The position numbers and the translations under genes were made by a program. From the NCBI GenBank assembly GCA_022836615.1, contig MU405270.1:1-64000 (forward strand): a stretch of 64,000 nucleotides of DNA. The letters are read 5' to 3'. Source of the DNA: Annulohypoxylon bovei var. microspora (taxonomy: Eukaryota; Ascomycota; Sordariomycetes; Xylariales; Hypoxylaceae). Shown one piece after another: positions 1-13,770 of this stretch. The notes beneath the pieces were generated by a model that saw only the letters and a program-made list of their open reading frames with translations, ran no database searches and was not told where the DNA came from. The stretch's first letter is position 1. Every line of letters begins with the position of its first letter.

Positions 1-1297
1 AAAAAGATATAACGCGTTTGATTGGTTAAAAAATGATGTGGCTAAAAAGGTACAAACGAAATTCCCAAATACTGGTTTGAGCTCGCTGAGATAAAAATGG
101 GAATAATTTCACTTAAAATAATTTTATTAATACGAAATAATAAACCTTTAAAATATAATACACTTAATTAATTTAATTACATTAAGCGTTTTATAAAACC
201 TATTACACCCATTATATTAAAGATTTCGTAATTATGTTATACATTAATTACACGAAGGGTCTCAGTGTAATGGGTGTAATGGTTCCGAGCACTGTTTCCT
301 AGACGGTTGCTTGTTTGGGATAGCAGTGTTATTCTTCCTCACTTGATTGAAAGGTCTAAGTTTGTATGGTAATTTCTATCCATATGACTGTGTCCTTGTG
401 TTTACATCGATGTTGAAACTGGTTTTAAACCTTAACAATAGTACCTACTAAAAGAAATCGACGTCTAACATTTCCCGAAATACAACTCCTTACTGTAGTT
501 ACTGAAGGTGTATTGACCTTCACGTGCTTACCTAATTCTACTTGCTTCTTAGACCTCTACTCATTGTATGATGGATTAGACACCTAGATAAATGCCGCCA
601 ACCTATGGCTCATGTATAACCTTATCTTTCCTCTTCAGGAACTCCTATGAAAGGCGATGTTAAACCCGATGTGGCGTTCAGGGGAATAGGGGTAAAAGTG
701 GATCACAATGTCTGGTTACACTGAGTATGTACATGTAGATAACTTATAAACGTGTATAATTCATCTCTTGCCAATAGCCATGTGATATTCGCTGGATTGC
801 CTACCTACTATTCGGAAGGGAGAATATCTTTTTTATGACTCTTCCAAGGATTGCTTGTTAAGGGATGATGAATCAAACATCACCAGTCATGACACCTACC
901 ACTCACGACACTACGTAGTAATAGACACATCAATGTAGAGTATTATCTGCTAATAGTAGCAGGTCTATGTATATCTCAATAGCACAAGCTTTGTGTTAAC
1001 AAATAGTCATTCGTCATAGCTCATAGTCTCATAGCCACGTCATCTAGGATTCGCGTATAACCTCACTGAATTTATCTATTCACCTCAAGCATAGCGTTCG
1101 TATTCGAGTAGCCGATCTCGTTTATTTCATTCCTCGTCGATTCATGTTCGTCCCCATGTGCTCAACGACCTTCCCTAAGAAGATGGCGGAGGAGGATGTA
1201 TATGCTGCCCCTATAAAGGCTGGGTCCACCACAGTCACAACGCATCGGTATCTCAACGGCCTGGTCTCTCATCGCGAGGGCGCGACGTATTCGCTTT
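1..1297. other. AT-rich left-edge spacer, no gene seen
   Basis: No supported reading frame lies here. The first 250 bases are strongly AT-rich. A 13-base inverted repeat pairs positions 202-214 (ATTACACCCATTA) with 268-280 (TAATGGGTGTAAT). The remainder is unique-looking spacer that runs into the 3' end of the palA gene. An AT-biased decayed element at the left edge is possible but not shown. Confidence 0.5.
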
Positions 1298-4080
1298 CTA
1301 ACCGAATCGTATCGTGCTATTGCGATCCCAGGTCCCACTGATACCTCTCTTGTCCTGCTGGGTGTTACTTCCTCCGCCTTCCCCACCATCCGCGACGGGA
1401 GGAGTGCTAGCAAACTTGATGCCGGCGCCGGGGTTCCATACGCTCTGCATTGGGTTTGCCCTCGGCGGCTGTGGCTGCGGGGCCACCGTCTCACCGGCAG
1501 GCGCCCAAGACTGAATGCGGGCCTCGGGGGGACTCTGTACCTGCTGTCTAGGCTGCATAGGTGCTGGCATGAAAGGGTTCTGCGGTTGTTGTTGCCGCTG
1601 GCCCTGATAGCTCGTACCGTCGTCTAAACCGTACGAGGAGGAGCTGGCCGACGGCACTGACTGTGGTATATGGCTCTGTTGCCCTCCTAGACTCAAGTTG
1701 CCCAGCGGCGGCATGTTCAGCTCATCTTCGAACATGCGCGCCTCATGTCTCCTGTCAGCCACGAAGTTCCGTGCACCGTCTCGGAAACCGCCTACTATGC
1801 GGCTGAGATCGTTGTAAAACTTGCGACCGGCCTCCGCGTTGCTGATTAGTTCCTTGTATTTGTAGTAAGCTGTCTCGAGCTTTTGAAGAGCTTGTTCCCT
1901 CTCTCTATTGCCTTTGTCGCCCATTATTTTCTTCTGGCTCTCAAACTCACGGTTCACCCTTATCAGCTCCGAGACAAGCTTCTCCTGCTCGGCACCCTCT
2001 GTTTCTACAAGCTCGAGATCCGGTTCGTAAAGTGAGTCTAGGCGCTTTTCAAAAAAATCTTCGAAGTGCGCAGGTACAATAGCGGTTGCTACTGCTTGAG
2101 CGCGCTCAAGACGTGCTGCTTCAGTTAAGATATCGGACTTGATGTCGTCACTGCGGGCTTTCTCACGAAGAGCTTCAGCCTTTCTACGACGACGGCCCTC
2201 AAGGCGAGCTATATTGTTGTAAGCTGTGCGCAAACGACCAATCGATGGTTTAAGTGTTTCCGGTATTTCCGTACGCCGTGACGAAGGCACGTAGTCTAAT
2301 ATGCCACGATCCGGTCCATTGAGAACTGCCAATGTGGGTTCTATGCCATGGAACTTGTCGCGCACAACCGCGTCGCTGCTTTCACTGTTCGCAAACCACC
2401 CTTCTGCATCTTTTACTTGATTCCAGAGTTTAACGCCCTGGTCTGGCTCAGAACGGCTTTCGGACCGCGACCATCGATCTGTGCCGTATTTCCTACGCAA
2501 CTGAACATCTTCGTCCTCTTCCGTTTGCAGTAGATTTTTGCCTTCCTCGAACACCGCTAAATCGGCGGCACGCAACTTGTCGATGTCTGCGAAGCTTCTT
2601 TGCAGACGATGTAAGGCATCTGCCTGGCGAATTTCCTCGGCGTGTTGAACTAGAGTTCCCGGTAGACCGAGTGGTTTCTCAAAAGCTTGAAGTGAGCCGG
2701 GGAGGTTGAGTGATGACAGGATCTCATGTATCCTTTCGTTTAGTGTTTCAAGCTTTTCTATGATATTTTGGTTGACAAGGCGATCTCTTCGTTCTTCGTA
2801 GATGGAGACGGCAATGTGAACGGAATATGGAACAAGCTTCGTGAAGAGAGGGGGGCCGAACTCGCCCTTCTCACTTAGATAGTCCAAGGGTGCCGACACC
2901 TGCGGCGGAATTCGTGCGATCGCCATATTAGCTCGATCTAAGATTTTGAGTTCCGACTTTGGTGGTACTGGGTCTACAACGATAGTCAGCTTCGAGGTCT
3001 CTTCCCGTCTTAAAATTGCATAGGGAAACATACTTAGATATATCACGTCATTGTCTCTCTCCGCTCGCTTTAAATCTTCGTCTACTCTTCTCTTAAGTCC
3101 ATTCAAGTCTTCCACTACGGCTTTGTGCAAGTAGCCGCCGCGACTCTCCCTGAGTCCCTCGGCCACGCAAGCAACAGAATCGCGCAGTCTTGCTACCTCC
3201 TCGCCGTACTTTCGCTTTTCCAGACAGTCACAGGCGGCACGATATTGAGCAGCAGCAGCAAAATGGTGGTGTTTCGCACTCATATGGTGAATCCAACTAC
3301 TGCTTATAGCTTCTGATCGCATGGCCGCTTCACCCGCTTCGTTATATAGATCTGACACCTTGGCAGATAGCTTCGCAATCGATGCGTCCTTATAACCGTC
3401 CATAACGGCCTTTTGCCAGAAGCATTCTTGAGCTTGAGCTAGTTGCAGCTTAATCAACGAGTCCAATGTGTGTTGGTCCATGTCCTCTGGCGGGGTAGTT
3501 CGTAGTTCAGGTATAACTTCAGTCTTCAAATGTGTCAGGACGCCCGCTGACTGGCTGAAGTAGCTCGCTGCGGTCTTGAGGCCATCGGTGGTGGATCGGT
3601 TGCTGGCTATAGCCAGCTGGGAATATAAGGCGGCGATATTGTATATGATATTGGCAAGTTCGAATTTGAGATTATTATGTACTATAGGTCGCTCTGTATT
3701 GTAACCTAGGGCAGGATACCATGTGAAGTCTGCGCCGATCTAAACAAGGCTTTTGTAAGCAAAGAGCTATGCTTCCTCGCAGAGGCTAGTATCCTCTGTT
3801 ATATGCTAGGCAAATCAGGACAAGGGAAACATACGTCTATAGGAAACTTTCCACCAATCCAGACTAACTGTCCGGCGTAGGCCTGCAATCTTGCGACGCC
3901 ACTTAGATGCGGCTCGCGCACATTTACAGCGTCGCATCTCAGTGCATCGATCACCTCCAGGTCTTGACGAAACATATCCGGATGCTGATCATATTTGGTA
4001 GATATGTACTGTCGAATAGCTGAGGATAGTGAGAGCTGGGTTCCCTTGCGGAAAGGGACCGCGAGAATGTTGCTTTGCAT
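1298..4080 (-). CDS. palA: pH-response regulator PalA/Rim20 (Bro1-domain protein)
   Basis: Two exons, 4080-3835 and 3739-1298, split by an intron with donor GTATGT and acceptor TTTAG. The product is 895 aa. The N-terminus carries the Bro1 domain (about residues 4-385), with the family-typical stretches YISTKYDQHPDMF and WYPALGYNTERP. The second of these is readable only across the splice junction. A coiled V-like domain follows (about 400-700), then a Pro/Gln-rich tail and a short C-terminal end STIRFG, as in PalA homologues. In the known pathway, PalA binds YPXL/I motifs of the transcription factor PacC and links it to ESCRT-III and the protease PalB on endosomal or plasma membranes during alkaline-pH signalling. 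The length is slightly above the roughly 800-850 aa usual for the family. Bro1/Vps31 is the main alternative, but the C-terminus and the V-domain match PalA better. The next gene upstream is also on minus. Confidence 0.93.
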
Positions 4081-5695
4081 GGCGGGTGGATGTATGGCTG
4101 ATGCAAGGATTCAGGGTAGAAACAAGAGATGATACGTAAAAGAAAGTTGAGATATGATTATAATTATTGTCATGCCGTATGCAACCAAGGATTATTTGGG
4201 CAGGCGGCAGGTACTAGGGAGGCAGGTAGGTAGGATAAGGATGCAGTACTTAAGGTTAGGAAATGACTTCATCCCGCTTGTCAACACAAGAAACTCGGAC
4301 GTGTTTTGGGCTGTCGTTTGTGCTCAGTGGGGTGCGGGGCAACTCTTTTTACTGCTGCGCGTACTTGGTACTTGCCCCCATGCCTGTCATTGGCTACGGT
4401 GCCTGAACTCTCTTTTAAGTTGTCCATCGTTGATCGTTGACAGAAACCTCTTTTAAATTCTAGTTCATACTTATATCAACCTCCGTAAATAGTGTTTTTC
4501 AGGTTGATCGTAAAGTCTCTTTCGAAAGGTTCCGAGAAAACTAGCTGTTTCTTTTACGGAATATGCATTGAAAGAGTGTACCAATGTAGGTAACTACGGC
4601 AAGTCTACATATCAACCGCGTATCGAAGTCTTCAATTGGTTCATCTACTCATACCTGAGCGAAGAAACATTCTACGTTTCACTCTCATTCTCACGAGTCA
4701 CCATCTGCATAAAACTATAATTATCTTTTGGTCATATTTTTTTGGCCTATCTAAATATGTACAGCCGTAAGCGGCACATTCGCCTACTTCGTCTCGAGCA
4801 CTTCGATTCCGAGTCGGCGACGTCCTCCAGCACGGCGCATAATAACCACCACCATAAACCTCCAAGAAAAAGATCCACCCCAAATTGCCAACCTTGAGCT
4901 CTTTTTTGCAACGAACACCGTATCATGTTCCTCGCTAAACATCTAATGCTCGTAACTCCACTACCCGGACGGCAAATCTATGATACAAAACGGACCCGGT
5001 GAATAAAATGTAACTCCCAAAAACGAGTCGGGTAAGTATCCTCAGAGGGTATACTGAGATGAAGTAAAATGCCAGGTGTAAATGCTGTGCACGATCATCA
5101 CGACCGACACTGACGCCAAGTTCGAAATGTTTCGTTAAGTGGAATGCGAAGTATGTCGTAGGTATATGGATCTTTCGCGAAACTAATCAAGGGGCTGAAG
5201 GTGATGACAAGGAAAAAAAGGATCGACTGCGTTGAGAGTATTATGGATTATCGGGATCTTTCGACGGGTCGGATGCGGTAACCAGCGCTAGTAGAATGTA
5301 CAATCTGGACGCGAACGAGGCTGACAAAGATAGGTAGTTGTCCAACGCCAAGTCGTGCCCGAGTAGTGCAAGAAGGTATTCAACGTTCTGTGATCAATAG
5401 TGATGCTAGAATGCAAGACAATCAAATCCGCTCCCATGAACGCAACCATCATGCAAAACGTTCAAGTCATCATAATAAATCAACTTGATCGATACTTAGG
5501 GATTCGAAAGGGCCAGGTAGATAAATGTCGAGATGGTGGCACCTGCGGAGGAGTGTTGTCGCTGTATCCATAGCCAACTCCGGCACGGGTTTCCAATCCA
5601 GTCCTCTCCAAGTTGAGTAGATGAATGAAACATCACCCATTTCCTATCCCGTCGTCTAAGATCGTTATGTCATTCAAACACGATGCGTAGTCTCC
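4081..5695. other. Intergenic, palA promoter side
   Basis: This 1.6 kb stretch holds the 5' flank of palA and the 3' flank of the glycosyltransferase-like gene. Short open frames at 4154-4456 (+) and 4698-4883 (-) lack recognisable domains or conserved composition. No RNA gene was recognised. Confidence 0.5.
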
Positions 5696-7348
5696 TTACG
5701 GTATCCAAACAAGTTCTATTATCCCGTCAATCTGGGCCATCGGCTCGCCGTTTCGGTCAACCCATCTCCAGTCGTTGGCCTTTCGTACGTAGATATGGCT
5801 GACAGTGTTGTCTTCGTTCACGTGTGCTTCCTGGAGGTCCCAGCTGATTTTGCGGCCTGACTTTAAAAGACTAGGTCGCTGTGGGTCGAAAACATAGTCT
5901 AAATTCCAACCCTTGTCCTGAGGTGCGGCAGCGAATGTCCGCTCCATCTGATTAAGGTTGAAGTTAGTGCCCAGAGGATACTGGGCAACGCTAAAGCCGG
6001 TCGATATGATAAAGTTATCGCTGGTCTGGAATCGCTGGAGAGTGCAATCCTCGCCACAAATGTGAGCGATCTTGGTGTACTCCCAAGGTAGAGCCGAGTG
6101 CCACCCGCCACCCTTGAAGTGGTGTAGAGAGATAGGCTTAATACCGGACTCGTAGAAACCAGACGGGTCACCGTATAGATCAAGCTGGTAGAGACCGCGG
6201 AGGATAGACAGACGGACGTCTGTATTTTCGTAGATACACTTACGGAGAAGGATATCGCCCTGAGGACCCCAACCCGAGTTTGACTCATGAATCTTCTCAT
6301 CAGTCCTGCAAGTCTCGTAGTCCTTCGTAATCTGAGCCGCCAAAGGCACAGACAAGAAAACACCAGCACCACCGAAAGCTTGCGAGCCGTGACGATCAAC
6401 ATTGTTGACGTCTTCGGACAGGGTACCAATATAAAGCATCTCATCCGGATCGTAGGACTCAAACTTCTTGGTCAATGCATGAACACTAGGGAAAAAGGTG
6501 TCATCGTCGCACGACACGAGCCATTTCTTCGATGCACGTTCCGGGTGATTGTATAATGTTGGAATGAGAGTTAGGTAGCGAACTGCCATTTCCATCGACG
6601 AATCCGAATGGTAGACATCGACGTCGATTCCGGCGTGGTGTAGTATCGTCCTGGCGTGTAGAATCTGATCCTCGGTCGCGTCTAGTAGCAACAGAACCAA
6701 CTTGCCACCGTTCGAATTTCCCTTGCCGTCGGTTAACCAATACGTCCATTCGTTGACTGGGCTCGTTTTTTCGGAGCTAAATCGCTTAAATGTAGTCGAT
6801 ACACCAAACATAAAATCGGTGAGGTTACTAGTGGCCGGGTATGGCGATTCCGAGACTGGAACCTGGAGTGGTTCAATGCACTGTTCGTTCCCATAGGTGC
6901 TCGGGTGCTGCAGATCGACGGTGGTGAAGGAATTGGGAAGGAATGGCTGGGTGAGCTTGGTGATCGACTTTCGAGCAATGGGCTGGCGGTTGATCTTGAC
7001 ATATCGCTTCAAATATTGGAAGGTGTCTCCAAGCTCATATTTCGCCTTCAAGTCACCCATATGAGTAGAATTGACACTGCAATCCATCACGTGGTTCGAG
7101 ACCGGGGCAATGTCCTTGTCGGTCGCCTGCGGTGCATCACCAAGAGGTTGTTGTGGCATATTAGCCTTGTTGTTATGGGTAGAGGCGGCCTTCACTATCC
7201 TCGACCCGACATCTTCTATGCGGTCGGACTTCCATGTTATAGCTAGGAGCAGCAGTAACGCGACGGCGAATAGAACGCATCTTGAGAAGGGGTTCCGCAT
7301 ACTGAAGAACCTCTGATGCGACGAGGCCATTTTTGCTCCCATCGTCAT
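5696..7348 (-). CDS. Type II membrane glycosyltransferase-like protein (DUF604/GT31-related)
   Basis: A single exon of 550 aa. A short basic cytosolic N-terminus precedes one hydrophobic signal anchor (about residues 24-39, FAVALLLLLAITW), the layout of a Golgi type II enzyme. The lumenal part contains WLVSCDDDTFF at about 277-287. This is the DxD-type metal and nucleotide-sugar site seen in fungal DUF604/GT31-like proteins. Further on are FGGAGVFLS and the motif SLHHFKGGGWH, which are characteristic of that family. It probably transfers a sugar to secreted or cell-wall glycans; donor and acceptor cannot be read from the sequence. In-frame methionines at residues 7 and 17 (MASSHQRFF, MRNPFSRC) are alternative starts and would keep the anchor intact. 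Confidence 0.82.
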   Translation of the reverse strand: MTMGAKMASSHQRFFSMRNPFSRCVLFAVALLLLLAITWKSDRIEDVGSRIVKAASTHNNKANMPQQPLGDAPQATDKDIAPVSNHVMDCSVNSTHMGDLKAKYELGDTFQYLKRYVKINRQPIARKSITKLTQPFLPNSFTTVDLQHPSTYGNEQCIEPLQVPVSESPYPATSNLTDFMFGVSTTFKRFSSEKTSPVNEWTYWLTDGKGNSNGGKLVLLLLDATEDQILHARTILHHAGIDVDVYHSDSSMEMAVRYLTLIPTLYNHPERASKKWLVSCDDDTFFPSVHALTKKFESYDPDEMLYIGTLSEDVNNVDRHGSQAFGGAGVFLSVPLAAQITKDYETCRTDEKIHESNSGWGPQGDILLRKCIYENTDVRLSILRGLYQLDLYGDPSGFYESGIKPISLHHFKGGGWHSALPWEYTKIAHICGEDCTLQRFQTSDNFIISTGFSVAQYPLGTNFNLNQMERTFAAAPQDKGWNLDYVFDPQRPSLLKSGRKISWDLQEAHVNEDNTVSHIYVRKANDWRWVDRNGEPMAQIDGIIELVWIP

Positions 7349-10300
7349 TCCCTCTAGTGAATGTCTGCCAAGAGGGAACTATAGCGTTGTTAATTATAAT
7401 CAGCTTAAGCTTGATGCTGTTGCTGGGTTTGTTGTCTAATCCAAAAAAATCGTATATCAACCGTCCAGCTACTTGATGACGGTTATCAACGAATTCCGTG
7501 TCTGTTGGCTTGGCATGCGGCGCGACGGCTGACAGTCTATGTCAGAGAAACTGTTCCTATTCGGAACCTGTTGCTGACTATTTCAACGACCTTGACGTAA
7601 TATGGTAACGAATGACGCCTCACACAAAAAAGGGAGGAAAAGTTAAGACGAAGGTTGAAAGAAGGTGAAAGGCTCCGCACCCTCTGACGTGTAGGGCACT
7701 TATCAGGATGATAGAGCAAAGAAGGTATGAGATTATTTTCCAGTGTTGAGGGAAGAAAGAGACAAACAAAGCGAAGGACGAGGAAGGAGGAATTCGACAG
7801 TAAAAAGGAAAAAAAGGAGAGATCAATAAGGGAAGGGATGGATGGCACAATAGTACTATGTACCGTACCGTACATACATAAAATGTGAGAGAGAACGCTT
7901 GGAAGAGAAACAACCTTGAATGCTCCAGTTGACAGGGGGGGGCACTTCCGTACTACAAGCGGAAGCTAACAGGAGGAGTACTGCAGCGCATGTAGCAGGT
8001 ACGCGAACGCTAAATGTAACGGGCGCGCGGGCGATTAGGGGCTTGATAAATTGGGAGTGCAGGGATTGGAATTAGATCCGTGGCCGAAGGGTACATTCGT
8101 TATCCAGGCTGTCCAGGATACCTAGGGCAGCTAGGGTACGGTATGCGGTACTTTCTCTACGTGGTATAACCCTGGAGGGGGCAAACCGGAAACTGCAATG
8201 ACCAGGAGAGATCAAGGAGGGAGCGAACTTGAAAGGCCAGGGCAAGAGAATAAGGAAAAAGAGCGGAACGAACTAAGAACCAATCAGGTAATCAACTTCC
8301 AAGAAGAGTAAAGAGCCAATTGAGACTATGCGATCTAATGCGTTCCAATGACTGGATTATTTTTAAAAAGTCGCTAAACCGTCTTTCAGTATTCAGACTA
8401 AAGCTATTGTGTACAATGCATAGTAGTTTTATTACCTACGCCATTGACGATTTACTAGGTATATTACAGGTTTAGCTGGCGGGCGTATTCCTTCATCTGG
8501 CTGATGTATAAATGAGTATAAATGAGTATCAATGTGATCAATTGCGTAGGTAAATTACTTAGGAGCAAAGCAACTTGGAACGCGACGCTTCGACGTGATT
8601 AACAGTGTTTTCGCTTGATAGGCCTTTAACTTGCAACAGGTCCTCGGTCGGCTGCTTTATTGTACAGGCTGTATGTAGATCTTCAAGGCTCACGAGTCAT
8701 ATCCTCTATATAGTGTACCTATGTAGGTAGGCATGTATTGTTAATAGGTACCTACTACTGCCAATTCCGAGTATGCAGTCGATGTAAAATGCTGTATTAT
8801 TAGTCGTTAATCATTGTTGACTATTTACCATCAATACGGGAAGTTCTACATAGCTGCACAGTAACGAGATCGATGGGCGAGTAGTGACTTAGAACAGTAG
8901 CCAAGTTCTTGATTCTTGAATTATGCGTGCGTTAGGGGATGAGGGGATGTACCTAGGATGTCTGGATGCTATGTATGTACATATGTAAGAGTGCAAGGCG
9001 TGGTTAAATTCCACAATCGCCTACATAGTAGGTACGCGGGTGCGCATATATGGATCGGGTTGCATTGACGGATAATACCGTAACCTTACTGTCTGCTTTA
9101 CTATGTACTTACATACATACATCTAGGATTGACAGATTCCTCACTCAAGGTGGTAGTAAAAATGACCAGGTGGTGGGTGGGTTACTCAGGCTGATTTGAG
9201 ATAAATGCCGTCATCGTCATCTTTCCTTGGTAGGATTGTATCGTGCTCCGATAATATGTACGAATTATGAGCGTGGCTGGCGGTACTTGTGGCGATCTTT
9301 GCGCCATGGGTTGCCTGTCCGATTGTCCTAAATTCCAACACGAAGGGAATATTTATCAACTAGCACGCTAGGTACGTCTGAATTTAGAACCATCAGCATA
9401 ACTGGCTGACGAAAGACGAGAAAAGCAACAAATCTACGTCAGTCATGTCAGTATGGTCAGTATGGCAAGTTGCCGTGACCACCGTGTATGCGTGTGTAGT
9501 GTGTAGTGTAGGTACACAGCAATCCATGTTTTTCTTATGTTACTGACAGACTAGTGTGTGAGTAAAAGGCTGTTTATTTCTATATGTAGACGGGTTTGGT
9601 CTTTGTATCCCGTCCCTCGCTACCACATGTTTGCTCTTTCAGATGCAGGAAGATTGTCTAGAACTATTTGAGAAGAAGGTTACGCGTACCTTATTTTACT
9701 CGAGTTTTTAATAGAACGTTAGACGAATTACTCTAGTTGAAAGGTCTAGATACGAGTTGTAAAAAAGCTTCTTTCCATCCCGTATAAACTTTCTTTCCAG
9801 ATTCCAATCCAGACCTCACGCAATATATCGCTATCTTCTTGAACTTGCAGTCAGTTACATACCTGCATACTAGGTATGTATGTATGTACACTTAAATTTC
9901 GATCTCGAACTAGCCTGGTCGGGAATCCCTAGATGGGCTTGCCGTACTGAAGATCATTACGTCGTTTGTCTCTACAGCTTCCAACCAGCCCGCCCCCCTT
10001 AACCACCGTTAGGGGAAAGCATTCGTAAGCTGTGGGGCCTTCGTTTCGAATGTCTCGCCCGGCGTCCTCTAGTTCGGCTAGATTTCTTTGATTACATCAA
10101 TTCTCTCAATCACCCTTCCTCTCCGTTGCTTTCTTCTACTGCCGATGATATCTATGTCTTAGGTCAGAGATGAGGCTTACGTATAAATATTGACTTCCGA
10201 AGTCATCAACGAAGGGTTTGTCAACATTTTCCAATCGCAAATATCACGATGGCTAGCACGGAGGTTGCGCTTCGACTGGAGAAGTGTTACTTTCTCGATT

Positions 10301-13300
10301 GAGACGGTCCTATCTCCGATGCTGCGGGATCCTACAAGGCTACCCGCTTTTGGACCCATTTAAGAAAATTAAGAGATGAAAGATGAAATTCCAACTTTTT
10401 TTCTTATTCGCCGTATGGTGGCACTGCCGCAGATCAGGGGTCGATTCCGTCAACGAGCCCACTCTTAGGTGGAGGGGAACTTGGACCTCAGCGCCCACGA
10501 ATTTCAAGATTGCAACGATGACGATAGGACCGGTTGACGAATTGAACCATTCGATACTTCTGCTTAAAGCGTGCTGAGCGTGTTATTGCGAGTCTATCGT
10601 CAGCTGCTTTCTAACACTTCTAGAGCTTCTAGAAGAGTCGCGACTTTCCTCACTCAATATCAAAGAAGCTTGTTTTTATTTTCTACATACTGTAGTACAA
10701 CATCAAGCACGCTTGCTAGTGTAGAGCGGTAGCACTTTGGAATTTGCCGCTCTTCCAGAGCTCTCAGGGCTGCCAGGGGCACTATGTCCCGATACTGATT
10801 AAAAGGCCTTGGCATCGGCAGCTTATCGAATTTCTATGGAGGAAACTTCCAAGCCTAAACCCGTTGCAATGTGCCTAATAGATGACAATTGCCGATGAGC
10901 CATCATGATTGGTTAGTACTGACAAACCGCACAGTTCTGTACGCATCCAGCCGCCGTGATATGTGCCTTGTGTGCTCTCCCAAACATCGTTGCAGTCCTG
11001 CTATAATACAACCAGGGCGGATGGTATTTAAAACACGAATAGGCAACGTGCCAGTTCGTCAAGATAAGCATAAGCATGTGGTGGATTCGGCTAAGAAGTT
11101 ACTATTGAAATTATTATTAGACCAGCCTCGATCTCACATAGTAGAACCTGGAATCTACCCAAAAACGGCGCCATCCAGCGTTTGCAAATTAAGCTTCTGA
11201 CACCATAGGTCTGGTACTCTTCCGAATACGCGATTGGTGTGAGCTTACACTACTACTCGATCGCTCGGCATCAAATGTACGTATGTAGGACGACTTAGAC
11301 CACATCAAGGTCGCAGGTAGCCTTGGACTTGACCTGCCCTTTAACGTGGAAAAACTGTGCTACCTTATCTTCCAATTTCGTTGGTGGGTTGGAGATCCCC
11401 ACGATAGCACCGAGTATGCAGTGCAGTAGGAAACGCTACTCTCGGTCTTGTCACCGAGAAGTTGAGATGTAAAATAAATAAAAACGGTTGGCTTATCTCA
11501 ACGAAAAGCAACGGTGCATATTATCGGGCAGATGCAATGCATTCACACGTCGCTAGGAATCCGGAGGTACCCATCAACCAAAGACGGAGCCTCAGGCACC
11601 GTTTCGCAGCTTATTAGTGTCTCTACAAGCATGAAAGATCGCCAAATCGCCCCAAGGGCATCTCAGGGGGAGCACTACCTACCATTGGAGTTGACAACTC
11701 GACAGCCGCCGACCGGGCCAGCCGGTAGCAAGCAATGGGCTCTTTAGCATGTGTTTTGCGCCCACATGGTAGGCGGCTGAACAATTAAAAGATCTACAAC
11801 ACCCCCGTACTAGGTAAGCAATGGCGCCGCGGCTGTGCAGGCGACCTCTTACTGGCTAGCAATACACCAAGAGCCTGAATATGAAACACGGAGGGGGTTA
11901 ACTAACTAGGACCGACTCGATGGGTTAAGGACGGGTCGATCTCTGATCCAACATCAGCAATAAAGAAATAGTTCTGTCGATCGGTCAGGCTTTTTATACC
12001 CTAATAAGAAGGCCATCACAAGATTGATAAAGTGTCCTCTCCGCCGTTGATCATAACGCAACTTTCAGGAACAATTCGGCCCCTGTGCGGTTCAATCCAC
12101 ATTCCCCCACGACGACGACGGAAGTGTGAGCTCCATCCATATTTTTAAAGGATGCGGTCACGATTTGCAACTATGAAGATCCCAGTCTTCGTTTGATAGT
12201 GTCTCTTCCAAACCCCTATCGTTCTTGGTTGATATCTTCATAGCCAAGATCTATCTATCATGCCGCTTGCACTGCGACGCACCTAGTTGGTCGCACGTAC
12301 ATAGATCCTTCACCAAAGGCATATGTATTTGTACTTCGATAGTTTGAGACTTCATGCCTTAAAACCTGTCCAACTTGTGACTCCATAAGACTATCAAGGA
12401 TATGGATATCGCTTATTTACTCAATATGCTACACCTTTTACCCCGGATATTTCGTGGTGCAACAGGACAATAAACCAAGCTAGACATGTTCCACGTGCTC
12501 GGGACTAGAACACATGTACTTGAAACCGGTCGAGCTGTTTATTCTCCGCCAACCCGACAACGCTTCTTAGTGAACTACTGACGTAGTGCAAGAGATTCGT
12601 TGCAATTAGCAGATATGTATCATTCAATTAGCTCTTGCCTATTTCATAATTGGCATGGCCACAGTCCGTCCCGATCCCCGAGTCCGTCTCCAGTGCGTCT
12701 ATCCAAGGTACCTATTCTTGAGAAACCTGTTGCCAAGTGACTAGGTACTATCACGCAAGTCGAACGTCCTAAACATACTCCCGCCACAACTATGAAACAT
12801 GAGCCATAGGCTAGAGTGAAGTCTTTTTGGTCACTATAAATAATGATTTCTTGTCAGTGTTTTGTTTGTTTCGTGGTAGTGTTTCGTAAGCTACACAATG
12901 GTAAGGCGAGTGTCAGAGGAAAATAATGGAGGCGGTCTAAACCTAGCAGCTATCCACCTAGGAGGCTCTAATTATGGTATAAAAGAGCTTAGCTCCTAAG
13001 TTTAAGTTGAAGTCCGGGGTTGATGGCCATATAATCATGCTATACTACCGGTGAGGCTCTTTCACTCTGTGCTTCAACTAAAATGAAGGGTTTTCCATAT
13101 TCACTAATAGCTGACTAACCTCCTGAGTGACGAGTTACTCAAAACTAGGTAGGCACTGAATATGTGCAAAATCTACTAGAACAGGGTAATAATCTTAAGT
13201 CGACACGTAGGAATAACCGGAGAATCGTACTATATGCACCATACTAGGAAGGGCGAATGGATCTACTAAATACCTACCACCTAATGTACCTACCTATTAG

Positions 13301-13559
13301 TAATAACGAGACGTAGCGGACCTACATAGGTTAAAGCTAATTGATCTACTTGCCATATGCATTCACAAATTCACTATCTAGGAACCTATTCAGTCAGTGA
13401 GTTAATGAGACCTTCGTTAAAACATATTATCATCTTATTATAAGCAATACCCACGCCAGGTAATACATATTTAGGATACATCCATGGATGAGAATGAGAT
13501 GCTGTTGAAAGGGGTAAAACTCACTGGCCTTAAAAGCTGATGAAGAGTACTCACTCCTG

Positions 13560-13770
13560 ATAGTAAACTCAATTATTGAGATGTGAAGAATTTTAATTAT
13601 TTATTTAATGCGCCACGCAATAGAATGCCAGTTTTTCGTGGGCATAAAAATCTTAATAGTCAGGTTTTTTTCCTACTTGGTTATCTTGATAGCTAACATC
13701 ACACCCTAAGATAAAATTTAATAAAATGATATTTATTTATTTTTAATATTTAATGTAGTAATAAAAAACG
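13560..13770. other. AT-rich tract
   Basis: The stretch is dominated by A and T, with runs such as TTTAATTATTTATTTAATG and TATTTATTTATTTTTAATA. It is clearly more AT-rich than the neighbouring spacer. In Pezizomycotina such tracts often mark repeats decayed by repeat-induced point mutation, but no terminal repeats or residual transposase are visible. Confidence 0.4.

Noticed and set aside
1162..1494. Minus-strand 110-codon frame overlapping the palA 3' end
   Set aside because: It runs antisense-frame over the Pro/Gln-rich tail of palA and has no domain; it is a compositional shadow.
5899..6462. 187-codon frame inside the glycosyltransferase-like gene
   Set aside because: It is the same strand in another frame, with Ser/Arg/Leu-skewed composition and no domain; a shadow of the real frame.
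10441..10470. GGTCGATTCC resembling a tRNA B box
   Set aside because: No matching A box or foldable cloverleaf could be found around it.
10889..11200. 103-codon plus-strand frame in the gene-poor block
   Set aside because: No domain, signal peptide or splice partners; composition is not distinctive.
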